From Dinochytrium kinnereticum (lineage: Eukaryota > Chytridiomycota > Chytridiomycetes > Chytridiales > Chytridiaceae), in contig JADGJT010000035.1 in the NCBI GenBank assembly GCA_027604005.1, forward strand, positions 35,731 through 99,730: 64,000 nt of DNA. Reading direction: 5' to 3'. How positions within the stretch are numbered: position 1 is the first letter of the stretch; each line of letters starts with the position of its first letter. Positions 12,320 to 23,322 of this stretch are shown here, in pieces. The notes below the pieces were generated by a model. It searched no databases and was not told where the DNA came from. It worked only from the letters and a program-made list of their open reading frames with translations. A program made the position numbers and the translations under genes.

Positions 12320-15300
12320 TTATTTAATGGAGGCCTTCTTTAAAGACGCGGCCTTGACGACTCCACGTTCAGTCTCAAACGGAATCCCCTTCCAGACGGC
12401 AACCAAGTCATCTTGAGTTATAAAATCGGGTTGAAGAGTCTCAAAAATCTTCTTCTTCGGGTTCAATTGCTCATCGGGGGTCCCTTCGTGACCACGGAAG
12501 AAGACTCGGTCACCTGGCTTGCTACCGGCGGGAGGCACAAGGAACTCAACCTTTGTGTGATCAGCGTTTGAGGCACAAAGAACCATCGCATGCGACTTCA
12601 CACCTCGCATACTAAAACCACATTAGTCGCGTCGAAGGAAGAAGAAAATGATATGACAGAGCCTCAAAAAAATTGAAGTGACTTACGCAGCAGGCTTCAG
12701 ATTCTTCAAAACCAGAATGACCTTCCCCTTCATCTCCTCCTCAGTCATGAACTTTACCAGACCAGAAACGACAGTACGAGGCTCGGGCTCGCCACAGTCA
12801 ATTTTCTCGACATAAAGGGAATCGGCGTCTGGGTGCTTAGCAACCTCCAGAATCTTTCCAACAACAATGTCCAGCTTAGAGATTAGCGAACCCTCAGTAA
12901 CGGGCTCAGGGGCAGCAGCCGCCTTCTTCTCCTTCTTCTCCCTGCCCTTCGAAGGGACCTCGGCGGCGGGCGCAGGTGCCTCAGCCTTCTTCGCCACGGT
13001 CTTCGGGGCACTCTCCAGAACAATATCACCTTTGTCTCCGTAGACAGGTTTGACCCCGTACATCTTGGATGCATCAGCTGCAGTGATCTTCGGCAAGTTC
13101 TCATATACAGGGGAGATCTTGTACATCTTAATCTCACTTGCACCTGCCTCTTGCTTAGCAGTCTGCTTCTCCTGCTTGCTCTGCTTCTCTTGCTTCTTAC
13201 CAGAACCACCTGATGAGGAGCCACCCTTCGCAGGTGCCTTATCGGCCTGGTCGGCTGTTGTGGACTTAGAAGCGATCGAAGAGACCTTCCCGTCAGGAAT
13301 ATAAATGAGCTTCATTGCCTTCGAAGGCTTTGCTGCATTGTGCGCCTCGTCAACGATATAATATCCCTTCCGCTCCAGCTGGATGATGTCACCCTTCTGG
13401 CACAATTTGAGGTTTCCATCACCCCACGCCTCAGTCTGGAACTCCGAGGTAGAAGTAACAAAATCCTCAACCTTATCGTCCTCCTCGAGCTTCTTCTTCG
13501 TAATGAGGTAATCATAGTCCATCAAAAGAACACGAGTAGGTGTCAACTCTAGATGCTCCTCTGGGATACCGCGCGCGAGCCATGTCAACTTCTTCTTTGT
13601 CTTCTTAAAGTCACCATCTAGGTTCAAGCGGATCACAACTTCACCAATGAAGGAGTGGTCAGAGTTCCAGTCAACCTTCTCAATGATAACATTGCCCCAA
13701 TCCATCAAAGTAACCTATGAACAACAAAAGCGAGCCATATTAGAGAAAATAATATAATTGGCGGCTATTTTACCTCCTCTCCGACCTCTAAGTCCTTCGC
13801 ATCATTGTATTCCAGGTAGAGCTCAGGAGAAAAGATAGTAGACTTGTTGCCAATTTCGGGATTCTTCTTATGTTTGGGGATTTCTTGCTTATAGGCCTTA
13901 AAAGTATCCGACGGCGCAACGGTAACCTTTGTACTAAGATTTAAGTTAGCGTGAGTCTAAGGAAAAGCGCTTTACATTTTCTCCCTGACGAGGGCGACGT
14001 GACGAGGAGACACCGGGTCGATCACCTTCTTGTTGAGGGCCCAAATCTTATCCCACTCAAGCTCAAGAGTGCGCTGGGACGCTCCCTGCATAAGAATATA
14101 TTCCCGTAGAGCCTGAATGGTCATTCCCCTGCGTCTAATTCCACGAACAGTGGGGAATCGCGGGTCATCCCATCCAGAAACTAGACCTTGGTCAACAAAC
14201 CAAGTCAACTTTCGTTTGGACAATAGAGTGTAGACAAAGCTAATTCTGCTGAAGTCCCAAATGTGAACCCATCGAAGTTCTAATGCTTTCAAAAACCACT
14301 CGTATTGAGGATTTCTATCTCTGTATTCCATAGTTCGAAGAGCGTGCGTAACGCCCTCAATCGAGTCCACAACAGGGCAGGCAAAATCGTAGGTGGGGTA
14401 AACCTTCCACTTTGATCCCGTGATATGATGAGGGGTAACGTTGCAGCGGTATATAACTGGGTCACGCATGGCTCCGTTCTTATCCTTCATGTTGATTTTG
14501 GCCCTCAAGCAGATCGTCAGACCCTCCTTCGAACCCTTAGTCATCTCACTAAATCTTCGGAGGTTTTCCTCGACCGGCAAGTTCCTACACTTGGATTCAA
14601 TACACTCCATTCGCTCCGCCCTCATCTGCAAATAATTAAAAACAAAGTCAAATCAGGGGCAAGGGACGTCCTGCAAACGCTTACCGTCTCCTGAGTGGAG
14701 TCATCACAGTAAGCCATACCCTTTTTAATGAGCTTAATAGCAAGCTCGTACAATTTATCAAAGTGATTTGAGGTATGAGAAACAATATCCGGTTTGATTC
14801 CAATTAATGAAAGATCCTCCTTAATGCTCTCCTCGAACTCCTCCTTCTCCTTACTGGGGTTCGTGTCGTCAAATCTAACAATCATCTTGCCCTCGTATTT
14901 GCGGGCAAAAAATTCATTTAATAGGGCAGCCTTGGCGTGTCCAATGTGCAAGTAACCGCTAGGCTCGGGAGGGAAACGAGTGACAACCTTGCCAGGAGCA
15001 GCATCCTTCAATCCAATATCGAAAGAGCCCTGATCCTTATGCGCCTGATCCGAATCATTAATTCAACAATCGGTTGAAACATTCAGACCTTCTGAGCAAC
15101 GACCTTGGCCTTCTCCACATCAGCGGTCGCATCGATGGCAAAATCCAGCGATTCCAAGTGGTTGAACCATCTGGTCAGATACACGCCGAGATCGCCTCCA
15201 GACTTTATTTGCTTAGTGAAAATAGGAATGGCTGGAAGAATAGGTTTATCTACTGGCTAAAACATATCAACTCGTACCTTTGAGAGCACCCCAGCATGCA

Positions 15301-15812
15301 AGGTCAGCCAAAGAGACGCTGTATCCAACCAAGAAAGATCTCAACCTCAGATGCGCGTCGAGGGCGGAAAATGCATTAGCTAAGGGCTTGAATCCCGCAT
15401 CTGGAGACAAGTGGTCCTGGCAGAAGTCCAGCCAGTGATCAATTTGAGTCATCTTCAAGGCATCGGACGCTCCTAGCGCCTTGGCCGTCTCAGCGTTGAG
15501 CCTGCACAAGTACCTCAATACCGGGTTGACTCCAGACAGAGACATACTTTTACATGATCAATGTTAGCATTGATGTTGAAGCTCTTGGACTCAATTCACC
15601 TGGGGCCTGAGCCTCCAATCTGCGATGGTCCAGTGACCTCGACTACTTTACCCTCAAGAGGTTCAAAAGCGACATTGAGTTTGAGGCGATGAGCCAGCGC
15701 AAGGACACCTTTACGGAATTAAACATGTATGGAAGGATCAGATATTACCATATGGAGGGACTGCCGCCTTCTGCGCGACAATCAGCTTCACCCCTTTCAA
15801 TACTGAAGACAT
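12320..15812 (-). CDS. cytosolic glutamyl-tRNA synthetase with fused C-terminal EMAPII/Arc1p-like tRNA-binding domain
   Basis: N-terminus (from ATG 15812-15810) is GST-like, including [13 protein letters not shown] and [15 protein letters not shown] segments. The class I catalytic core follows: [20 protein letters not shown] (HIGH motif) and a KMSKS-type LLSKRKL followed by [15 protein letters not shown], diagnostic of eukaryotic GluRS. The anticodon-binding beta-barrel ends near residue KLIYIPDGK. The same uninterrupted exon (13708-12683) continues through a Lys/Gln/Ala-rich linker into an OB-fold ([39 protein letters not shown]), and the last exon carries [14 protein letters not shown] and the EMAPII C-terminal subdomain. 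The enzyme charges tRNA-Glu; the tail would add non-specific tRNA affinity, as Arc1p does in trans in yeast. Boundaries of internal exons are approximate. Confidence 0.93.
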
Positions 15813-16125
15813 GACCGAAATGAATTTCTGCTCTTCCAAAAAAAAAAAAAAGAAAATGGCCGATGGGTTGAACAACGGCAAAGGTCTGAGCAACTTGGCG
15901 TGGGATGCGTGATTCATATGAATAACCGCTGGTTGTGGACGTGTCGATGACAGACTGTAAAGTTCTTTTATTATACGTATAAGGAGCAAATATAAGAAGA
16001 TATCGTATGCAATGAGTGTTTGGTACATTTTGAAAGATGTTAAAGAAAGGGAATTGACGGCAAAGCAATCGCAGCTGGGCCCTCCACTACACGTATTGAT
16101 AGTTGGCGTAGCTAAGGGAGAAATA

Positions 16126-17149
16126 TTAATTCTTGATAATGATGCAAGATTCATACCCATATTGAATCTTGTCGCGGTTGATCCTCCAGGCTAGAAGGAG
16201 ACAATGATTAGGCTATGCATTCAAAAAGCCCATAAATACTCTACCTTCGTTTAGCAGGCTCTGGCTAGCCTTGTCTCTCTGAGCAATCTTGATGAACAAA
16301 ACCAGCGAGAAGATAATACCGATGAACTCGATAACACCCATAGCAACACCGGCACCACCAATCGTGCTGAGAGATTGCTGAAGGCTATCAACAACGGAGT
16401 TGTAGCAGGGACGTGCCCATCCATTTACCGCTGCACAGTTGGCAGGAACAGCGTAGGAGTCGATGGACTTGAAACCGCAGCATTGGAACTACGATAGAAA
16501 GTCAATTAGTAAATTAATCAAATCACTCTTTCTCCTTACGTATTTCTGAACGGTAACAATCGAGTTCTGGAGGGAGGTGCTGTTTGAAGTCGCGGCATTG
16601 GTCCACTGGCTTTCTATCATACCGGTAACCTGAAGAAAAAGTCAAAAAACAGCCACCCTTTCCAACAAAAGGTACCGCGTCACGCTTCACGTATGCAGCA
16701 ATTCCGACACTGAGCTCTAAAATGACCAATACGCATAGTAGGGCGAAGTAGGTTTTCAACAGCATCCCCTTCTCATTGGCTGCCCCAAAACAGCCGAGGA
16801 AAGATATGATGGTGACGAAACATCCAATGACGATAGCTGCAACAGCTGTGGCGACAGACCAGTTGACTAATATTCTTTCAGCTGATGCACACACACAGTT
16901 TAACTCACCCAAATCTCCTTGGCGCTCACTAGTAGCATGGAGATAAGAACCACCACCAATAAGGATGATTCCAGCAAGCTGAGTATATGAAAGGTAAGAA
17001 AGAGATTTCTGGAGCTGTTGAGGCTTCGATATTACCAGCGACAAGAAGTTGATGAACAGCAACATGTTCTTGACGATCATGAATCCGCTGGACGACCAGA
17101 AGGTCTCCTTGTTGAAGCTGAAGGTTGTGATTCGGGAAAGGAAAGGCAT
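16126..17149 (-). CDS. tetraspanin
   Basis: Starts at ATG 17149-17147. Four hydrophobic segments: MLLFINFLSLVAGIILIGGG, ATAVAAIVIGCFVTIISFLG, TYFALLCVLVILELSVGIAA and AGVAMGVIEFIGIIFSLVLF. The large loop between segments 3 and 4 carries the tetraspanin CCG signature (YFQCCGFKSIDSY) followed by two further cysteines (PANC, RPCYNS). Several small introns; the last exon reads EAWRINRDKIQYGYES and ends at TAA 16128-16126. Tetraspanins organise membrane microdomains; in fungi PLS1-type members act in infection structures, but nothing here shows which role applies. Tandem with the GluRS gene downstream. Confidence 0.88.
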
Positions 17150-17534
17150 TTTCGGAGACGTTGACGACGGAGATACTGCGACGGTGGACTAACTCAGTGA
17201 AGGCGAGTGAGTTACTTTTTAATATCAGTTGAAAACGCAGCAAGCAATGCCATTCCCCAGCAACAAAGGCCAGAGATTGTCAGGATTGTCGGAACAAACA
17301 CATACACGCGTGATTGGCCTCACATTTGGTGAGAACGCTGCAAATGTGTTTGAATGACCACCAACAAACGTAATTGATTCAGATCGCGAGCGTCCCCAAA
17401 ATAGAGTGTGGGTAACAGTCAAGCTATTAACTGTGATTCTTGTCTGCAGACTGTCTTTGCTGGATTCTTTTTACTTGTGTGCCAGTATAATTATATTTAA
17501 CATCTACGTAAATCAAGAATATCCTGTATGCTTC

Positions 17535-18180
17535 AGTGACTTCATTATGTACGCAAACCAACACTACAAAGCAAAAAGGTTCAATTCAATACCAAAAGTA
17601 AAAACAAGTTGCGTTCAAACATCGAATGATTAGTCGCTGTTGGCGATTTAAGAAGCGTGGAAGGGAGAAAGAGGCCCTGTCTGCTATTGCTCGATGCTAT
17701 GCCAGGATAATTATATTGTTTCTTGCTTGCTCTTTTAATTTTTTCTACCTCACAGCAATAAAAAGATATTGGATCGCAAGAAAGTCCTGATTGTCCTTAA
17801 TAATGGCGGTGCCTTCACCTCCAGCGGTTCAAACCATGTGCTTGGCCATGCCTGTGCCCAGCAAAAAAGCTAGGGGGGTTCTTGAAGTATCGCCATCTCG
17901 TAAAATGGGTGATGTTCCAAGACGAATCGCACGTCCAAGATCTGCCCATGTCAAATTAAACGGCGAGCTAACGATTCATTTGATATTTGCACCTTTAAAG
18001 CTTTTAACAACATTGAAACATTATTATATTGAGAAAGAGACAACTTGATCAATGCGCGCAGTCAAGGAGGGCCAAAGGGATCATCGATACAACGCGTCTT
18101 GAGCTGCAAAAACTGCAAGACTATGTGGAACAGGGATCAACATAATGACACCGTGCAGGCCAGAGAAGAGGAACATCCAT
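17535..18180 (+). pseudogene. decayed Fanzor (eukaryotic TnpB-like) C-terminal fragment
   Basis: No intact ORF, but the + strand retains TnpB/Fanzor C-terminal signatures in order. About 17632-17706: basic helix FKKRGREKEALSAIARCYAR. 17778-17870: KKVLIVLNNGGAFTSSGS plus NH, like the Fanzor segment with G-x-x-x-F-S-S-x-G. 17880-17951: a QDE in one frame and RTSKICPC in the next, which looks like a D-E-x-R-T-S-K-x-C-P-x-C motif broken by an indel. 18096-18137: LSCKNCKTMWNRD, the second half of the zinc ribbon and the RuvC-III Asp of the NRD motif. From 17772 to 18137 all but the QDE piece lie in one frame, interrupted by five stops. Fanzors are RNA-guided nucleases of transposons and are known from chytrids. 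The fragment ends before the TLDc gene on the opposite strand. Confidence 0.6.
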
Positions 18181-18386
18181 TCCCTAAATTCAAGAACTCA
18201 ATCCTCCTGCTCAACCCACAGCCAGTAATACACCCCACTTGCTACCCGACGCGATGGATAATTGTTGCTGAAGTCGTATCGACATTACAAGGTAGGTACA
18301 TACTTGTTGGCCTGCATAATGATTTTTGGTTAAACCAAAAAACGGGGTTTTCACAGTATGGGAGTATTGGAACATACTTTTGGGGC

Positions 18387-19687
18387 TCACATCTCGAACG
18401 AGAAAACCTCCAGCGACGAAATATGAAAGTCAGCCGAGGCTGATAGCCGATCGTTCCGGAATGTCTGGCATGGCTCGCTGTGGCCGTGGTCGAGATCTTC
18501 AGATAGCCAGAGTCCGAAGCGGCCCTCCCCTCCTCCAAAGGCCATAAAGTGTGGCTCACACAAGACAAGGTAATCGTTCGCTCCTGAGGCTTTGAAGACA
18601 GAAACCTCATTATCAGAGCGCTTTGACCATAGGAAACTGTTACTCATTAGTTAGAAATTAATAACATGGCTTTAAAAACCGACCATGAACCGTTGCCGTA
18701 GAAACCCGTTCTGACGTGCAAGGCTTCACTCGCAAATGCTCCGAAAATGCCTCCTGTCGTGTCCTTAACTACAACCAGCGCAGGACCACCTTCATTTTCG
18801 CAGTTCCTATATAAAGTCTGCATGCTAATACCGTGGCGGCTCATGCTATACGAAAGCCTCCAAGTCGTGGCTTCGCGAAGCAGTGGCGGTAAATGAGGCC
18901 GGAGCTAAAAATGAGTTAAACCGCGAAATCTACCGCTCTTCAAAGGTACCAATTGAGCAAGGGTGGAATCGATTAAAATAGGCGGAGCGTTTTTTAGCTC
19001 TTTCCCCGCAGAGAGGATAACAGGGGGCCTCTCGCTTGAAATAATGGCCACCGGATCAGCAGCTTCGTCTTTGTTATCGTCCTCTGCCTCCCAAAATACC
19101 TGAGTGCTTGGCTCTCGTTTGTGTGCTGGAGCGTCGGATGCGGGAGGTGCTGATGAGAGGCCGACGAAGGATCCGAGCATCCCCATAAAGGAGTTTGTCT
19201 GAGCCGCCACCGTTGAGAGATCTGGAAGTGCACTAAAGCTCATCTTGCGGTTAAATATTTTGGGATGCTGTTTGGAATGGGTCTCAATTTCCGTGCTATT
19301 GCCCGCGTCTTTGTCGTGGGGTGTGTTCGCCTCCTTAGCTTTCAAATCTACGTCCTCTGAGACCGTGGGCGGTGTGATGGCTTGATCCGGGTGGTCTTTT
19401 CCTTCCTCCAAACCAGATCCCACGAACGACAAAATCTCCCAAAAGAAACCCCCGAGTGAAGCGGGAGGTTGGCCACCATTGTCATGAAGGGCCTCAGCTC
19501 CAGCAATAACGCTTCCGTAAGGTATGGTATTGAAGTCCGCCGCGGCTTCAACATTCTCCGGGGGTGCCTCAAGATCCGCCGCGCTGGGAGGTTCAGGTGC
19601 TATATCATATGGCTTTGGTGCATCCTGGGATGCTGCGGCATTCTCGACTTGATCTGTGACCTCTGCGTGACTGACCTCGCTCGACAT
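18387..19687 (-). CDS. TLDc-domain protein, OXR1 family
   Basis: Starts at ATG 19687-19685; the first 260 residues are low-complexity (Ala/Pro/Glu/Asp-rich) with no clear fold. The C-terminal part, in three exons, is a TLDc domain: RPHLPPLLREATTWRLSYS, HGISMQTLYRNC, GPALVVVKDTTGGIFGAFAS, YLVLCEPHFMAFGGGEGRFG, LWLSEDLDHGHSEPCQTF and a terminal SLEVFSF, followed by a stop at 18387. TLDc proteins (OXR1, TLDC2, NCOA7) protect against oxidative stress and interact with the V-ATPase; this is family knowledge. The start codon lies 32 bp from that of the SQS1-like gene on the other strand. Confidence 0.92.
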
Positions 19688-19719
19688 TTCGTTTGTTTTT
19701 TCCCAAAAAATCAGAAATA

Positions 19720-21405
19720 ATGAGCAGTGATGGAGGCGAAGCCGAGCTGCCGCTCTTTGTCATCGACAAGATCGGCGTCCCCTTCGACCAGGCCGACGAT
19801 ACTGGGCTAAGGGATAGCCCTTCGATAGTGCCTTTAGCGGAAACTACTCACCATGCATCACCAGGCAAACCGCAGAGGCCAAAGCAGCGTGGGAATCGAG
19901 GGGGCAAAGTTTCCTTAGCACCACCCAATGCCAACAAAGGCAAGGGAAAGGGAAAGGGGAAGGGAAAGAAAGGGAAGAGAAAGGAACCAAGATATGGATT
20001 CTCTGACGATGCAGATGTACGGCCAAGGTTATCGGACGATGACAGAGACGAAGAGGAACTGGCCGCTTTCAAAGACTACCTGGACAATGTCTCGGATGGT
20101 GACTTAACCTCAGTGTCGGCTCTAGCATCGTTATCCCTCGGCACCGGAATCTATCTAGGAAGCGATTCAGATTCAGAAGGGACTGGATCGGGCGATGTGC
20201 TTATGGCCGAAACGGGGATCTTTGATAAGCTAATGGAGATTGAGGACGAGTTGGCTTACAAAAGTGAATCGGACGTCAGCACGAGTGGTTCAGAAATAAG
20301 CGATAATGAACTGAAGGAATCCGATGCCCCAGATAATTCAGATATTGCTCTCAGAGAGGATTTCATTGCCGGTCGATCAACCTGGAACGAAGACCCAACG
20401 ACATTAGCGGAGATCGACAAGTTCTCACGAATACTCAACGGCAAGTTCAAGACCCCACCGCCCCTGTCGAAAATGAAAAGGCGCCCCAAGCGATTATCCA
20501 ACCCCGGGGCTATAACCTTTGTTAAATCAAATGGGGATCAGGAAATGGATCCAGAGCTTTCAGAAGCTCTCGGATTTTTCGAGTCCGAGGAAGAGCCTGA
20601 GGAGGCTGTCCCCATCTCAGTTGAAGCTTCAAAATCCGCGATGAGAAAGGCAAGAAAGAATGAGCGGAAGAGTGAGCGCAAGACAAAAGGACAACAAAGA
20701 AAGGCTTTAGAGGAAGAGGTAATGGCATTCTTGTCCAGCGTTCTTTTCGATTGTCTTTGCTTACCAAACAATATCTTGCACTCGTAGCAAGCACGAATTG
20801 CGAAAACGATCGGGAAGTTAAGAGCAGGTGATGCTATTGACAGCACCATTCTTCGGGTTCTTCACAATATCAACAGAGACCTGCGTGACTTTGCACTAGG
20901 AGTCGGAACCGAAGACTTTGACGAACCACTCGCAAGCTCCCCTCTTCCACCCATGGCCTCAGCCCTACGGCGTCTCGTCAAAGAAATGTGCACACACTAT
21001 CGAATCCTCCCCAAAGTGCGAGGTTCTGGCACAAGAAAGCTCCTTTTCATGGTTCGCACTGGGACCACTCGGGTCCCCGATAACTGGAAGTCTGTCGTTG
21101 AGGAGGTTGTTGGAAGAGGTACCAATGCTATTGTGAAAGGAAATACAAAGATGGGGCCTCGGACACCTTTCAAGAAGAACAAGCCTCCCGGAGCTCCTGA
21201 CGACAGAGCCGCGCCGCGACCTGGCACTGTAGTCGGCGAGTTTGCGGTCCCGATTTCGAAGGAGAACGTGGGACATAAAATGCTACTTGCCATGGGTTGG
21301 ACTCCTGGGGCGACTCTAGGAGCTTCACAAGCTGGGGACGGTGCTATAAGTGAACCCTTATCTGTGACTGTGAGAGCAAAGAGAAGGGGATTGGGGGCAG
21401 AGTAA
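19720..21405 (+). CDS. SQS1: R3H and G-patch protein, SQS1/PFA1-like
   Basis: Two exons joined across about 20719-20788. The N-terminal two thirds are disordered: a (KG)n-type basic tract at about residues 75-90 (DNA 19940-19985) and long acidic/serine stretches. The second exon contains an R3H-type region (INRDLRDFALGVGTEDFDEP ... REMCTHY-like VKEMCTHYRILPKVRGSGTR) and a C-terminal G-patch (VGHKMLLAMGWTPGATLGAS then AKRRGLGAE at the stop). This R3H plus G-patch arrangement is that of yeast Sqs1/Pfa1, which activates the helicase Prp43 in ribosome maturation and splicing. The ATG at 19720 is the first in frame and leaves only 32 bp to the divergent TLDc start. Confidence 0.88.
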
Positions 21406-21530
21406 TTTATGCTTCTTGCATTCTATATGTATATATATATATATGTATATATTTGTAAGGAGAAACAGTTAGATGTATCAAAGCAAGAGGGGGTTTATTT
21501 TTAAAGATATCCAGCAGAGAAGGATGCCCT

Positions 21531-22773
21531 TTAATTAGAGAAAGACAACAGGTACATGCCATTGTCACGGTCATTACCATCGTAGCCACCAAACATAGCG
21601 ATGTTCGTCCCCATCCAGGGAGCAGCGGCAACCCAACCTCTTGGCGTGGGTTTCTCGCCAACAGGCGAATCGACCTCAACAGGGGTGAAACAAGCTCGGC
21701 CCTCCTCGTCGAAAGAGAGAAGGAGCACGTCATCCAAGTACCTAAAGTACAATGTTAAAAAAATACGTCAGAATCAAGAAACGACTGAGACGAGGAAGGA
21801 ACTCCAAAAGCTTTGGAACAAGAAAAACCAAAAACCAAACAAACACACTTTCCAGCCCCGGAATGGCCCTGGGCAGAGGGATCACACTCGCCGTAGAACA
21901 CTGCAATCTTGCCTAAAGCATCGAGTGGGACGAACCCGAAAACACTTCGAGCAATGGGCTTCACACTGTCAGTGGACCAAACACCCGCTTCCCAGCGGTT
22001 GCTGGCAATGTCATAGATCCACAAGTCATCCAACTCGGTTCCGTTGAATCCACCAAACAGAATGATGCGATCACCAAGAGCGGCCAGGCCGGGACCGCCA
22101 CGGACAGAGATATCGGGGTGGGAAGGGAGTTCAGTCCATGAGTTGGTCGCGGGATCGAAGCGATAGAAGTCGTTCAGACGTCCTGATTCGGGGCATCCAC
22201 CAAAGAGGTAAACGTGGTCCTACATACGTGGTAGGAAAGCAGTTATCAGTTTACCGATATTCAAGTTTTTTACTAACCTTGCTGGCCGTCATGGAGTGGA
22301 AGCTTCGAGCAGCCGGGATCCGTCCCTTGGCATCAACGGTTCTAATCAAAAAGTAAGGATCTTATGGTTCATAATCAAGGAATGCATTCGTCAATACCGT
22401 ACCCCCAACGTTGTTTATCTCCGTTGAAGGCAAACAGTGTCGGCTCAAGAGGGGCCATCTCTGGCCCACCCCTTCCCCCAAAAAGGTAGATGGTGTCGCC
22501 AAGAGTGGCAGTACCATGCCCAACCCTGGGTGAAGGAGAGGCAGCAGCCAGATCGCCAGCGGGCGATTCGAATGCCTTGAGCCAAGCCTTGTTCGAGAGA
22601 TCAAAGGCCTCAAGCTTGTTGTCGACAGGGACCCTGGGCAAGAGCTCCCCGCTGAAGATGTATGCGGTGTTTCCGATGACGGAGACTGAGTGCGAGGAGC
22701 GGCCAGAGATGGCGACCTCCTTGGATGGCCTGAAGAGCGTCTTCCACGCAGCACGGATGGCAGCCTTGGTCAT
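21531..22773 (-). CDS. kelch-repeat beta-propeller protein
   Basis: ATG at 22773-22771. Successive kelch units are visible: GRSSHSVSVIGNTAYIFSGE, RVGHGTATLGDTIYLFGGRG, RSFHSMTASKDHVYLFGGCP, GGPGLAALGDRIILFGGFNG, RSVFGFVPLDALGKIAVFYG and a last one with MGTNIAMFGGYDGNDRDNG just before the stop at 21531. Each has the diagnostic Gly-Gly after hydrophobic residues. About 330 residues, four or five small introns, no other domain. The layout is like that of short stand-alone kelch proteins related to plant nitrile-specifier proteins; a specific function cannot be assigned. Convergent with the SQS1-like gene, 125 bp apart. Confidence 0.9.
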
Positions 22774-23322
22774 GGTGAGTTATTTTAACAAATCCCTTCA
22801 GCGTCAGACCAGAAGGGGCCTCAATTTTGTTCAGCAACACAAGAATGCGCAAGGCCAAGAAGACGCGACGCGACGCGACGATGAGCAGAGAGCAAGGAAC
22901 GACTGTCTTTGATGGACATTGTCAACGAAATGCTGCTGAGGCTATTGTCAACGTGCTGCTACCGGGGCTGAGGGAGAGTGTGCGCTGTTCCATGCTTTAT
23001 GCGAACGCGTAACATGCTCACGCCAACATGTCCAGAGCATCATCCTGCTCATCAGGTTCCTTTCTCCACATGAAGGATAGACCATTTCAGCATTCCACAA
23101 AAGACCAATGGAAGAGAAAGAAGCTCTTTGAATGCATCTATGATACCCAGTGGTTTAAGAGATACGTGGTTGATCTTCAAGACTCAGCAGCTGCCAAAGT
23201 GCTGACTTCTGAATACATCTCTGACCGCGTTAAGGAAGCTGCTTCTACTATCCATCGCGTCTCCTTACCTTCTCTCACTTGTCGCATTTCCAGAGATCTC
23301 TGATTTGTCACACTCGATTCAG
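22774..23322. other. divergent intergenic region with an unassigned 91-aa ORF
   Basis: About 550 bp between the kelch and gephyrin-type genes. It includes a four-unit GCGAC run at about 22863-22881 and an ATG-initiated ORF at 23028-23303 on the + strand (KRKKLFECIYDTQWFKRYVV in its middle) that I do not recognise. This ORF might be a small gene or a chance reading of the 5' flank of the gephyrin-type gene. Confidence 0.3.
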
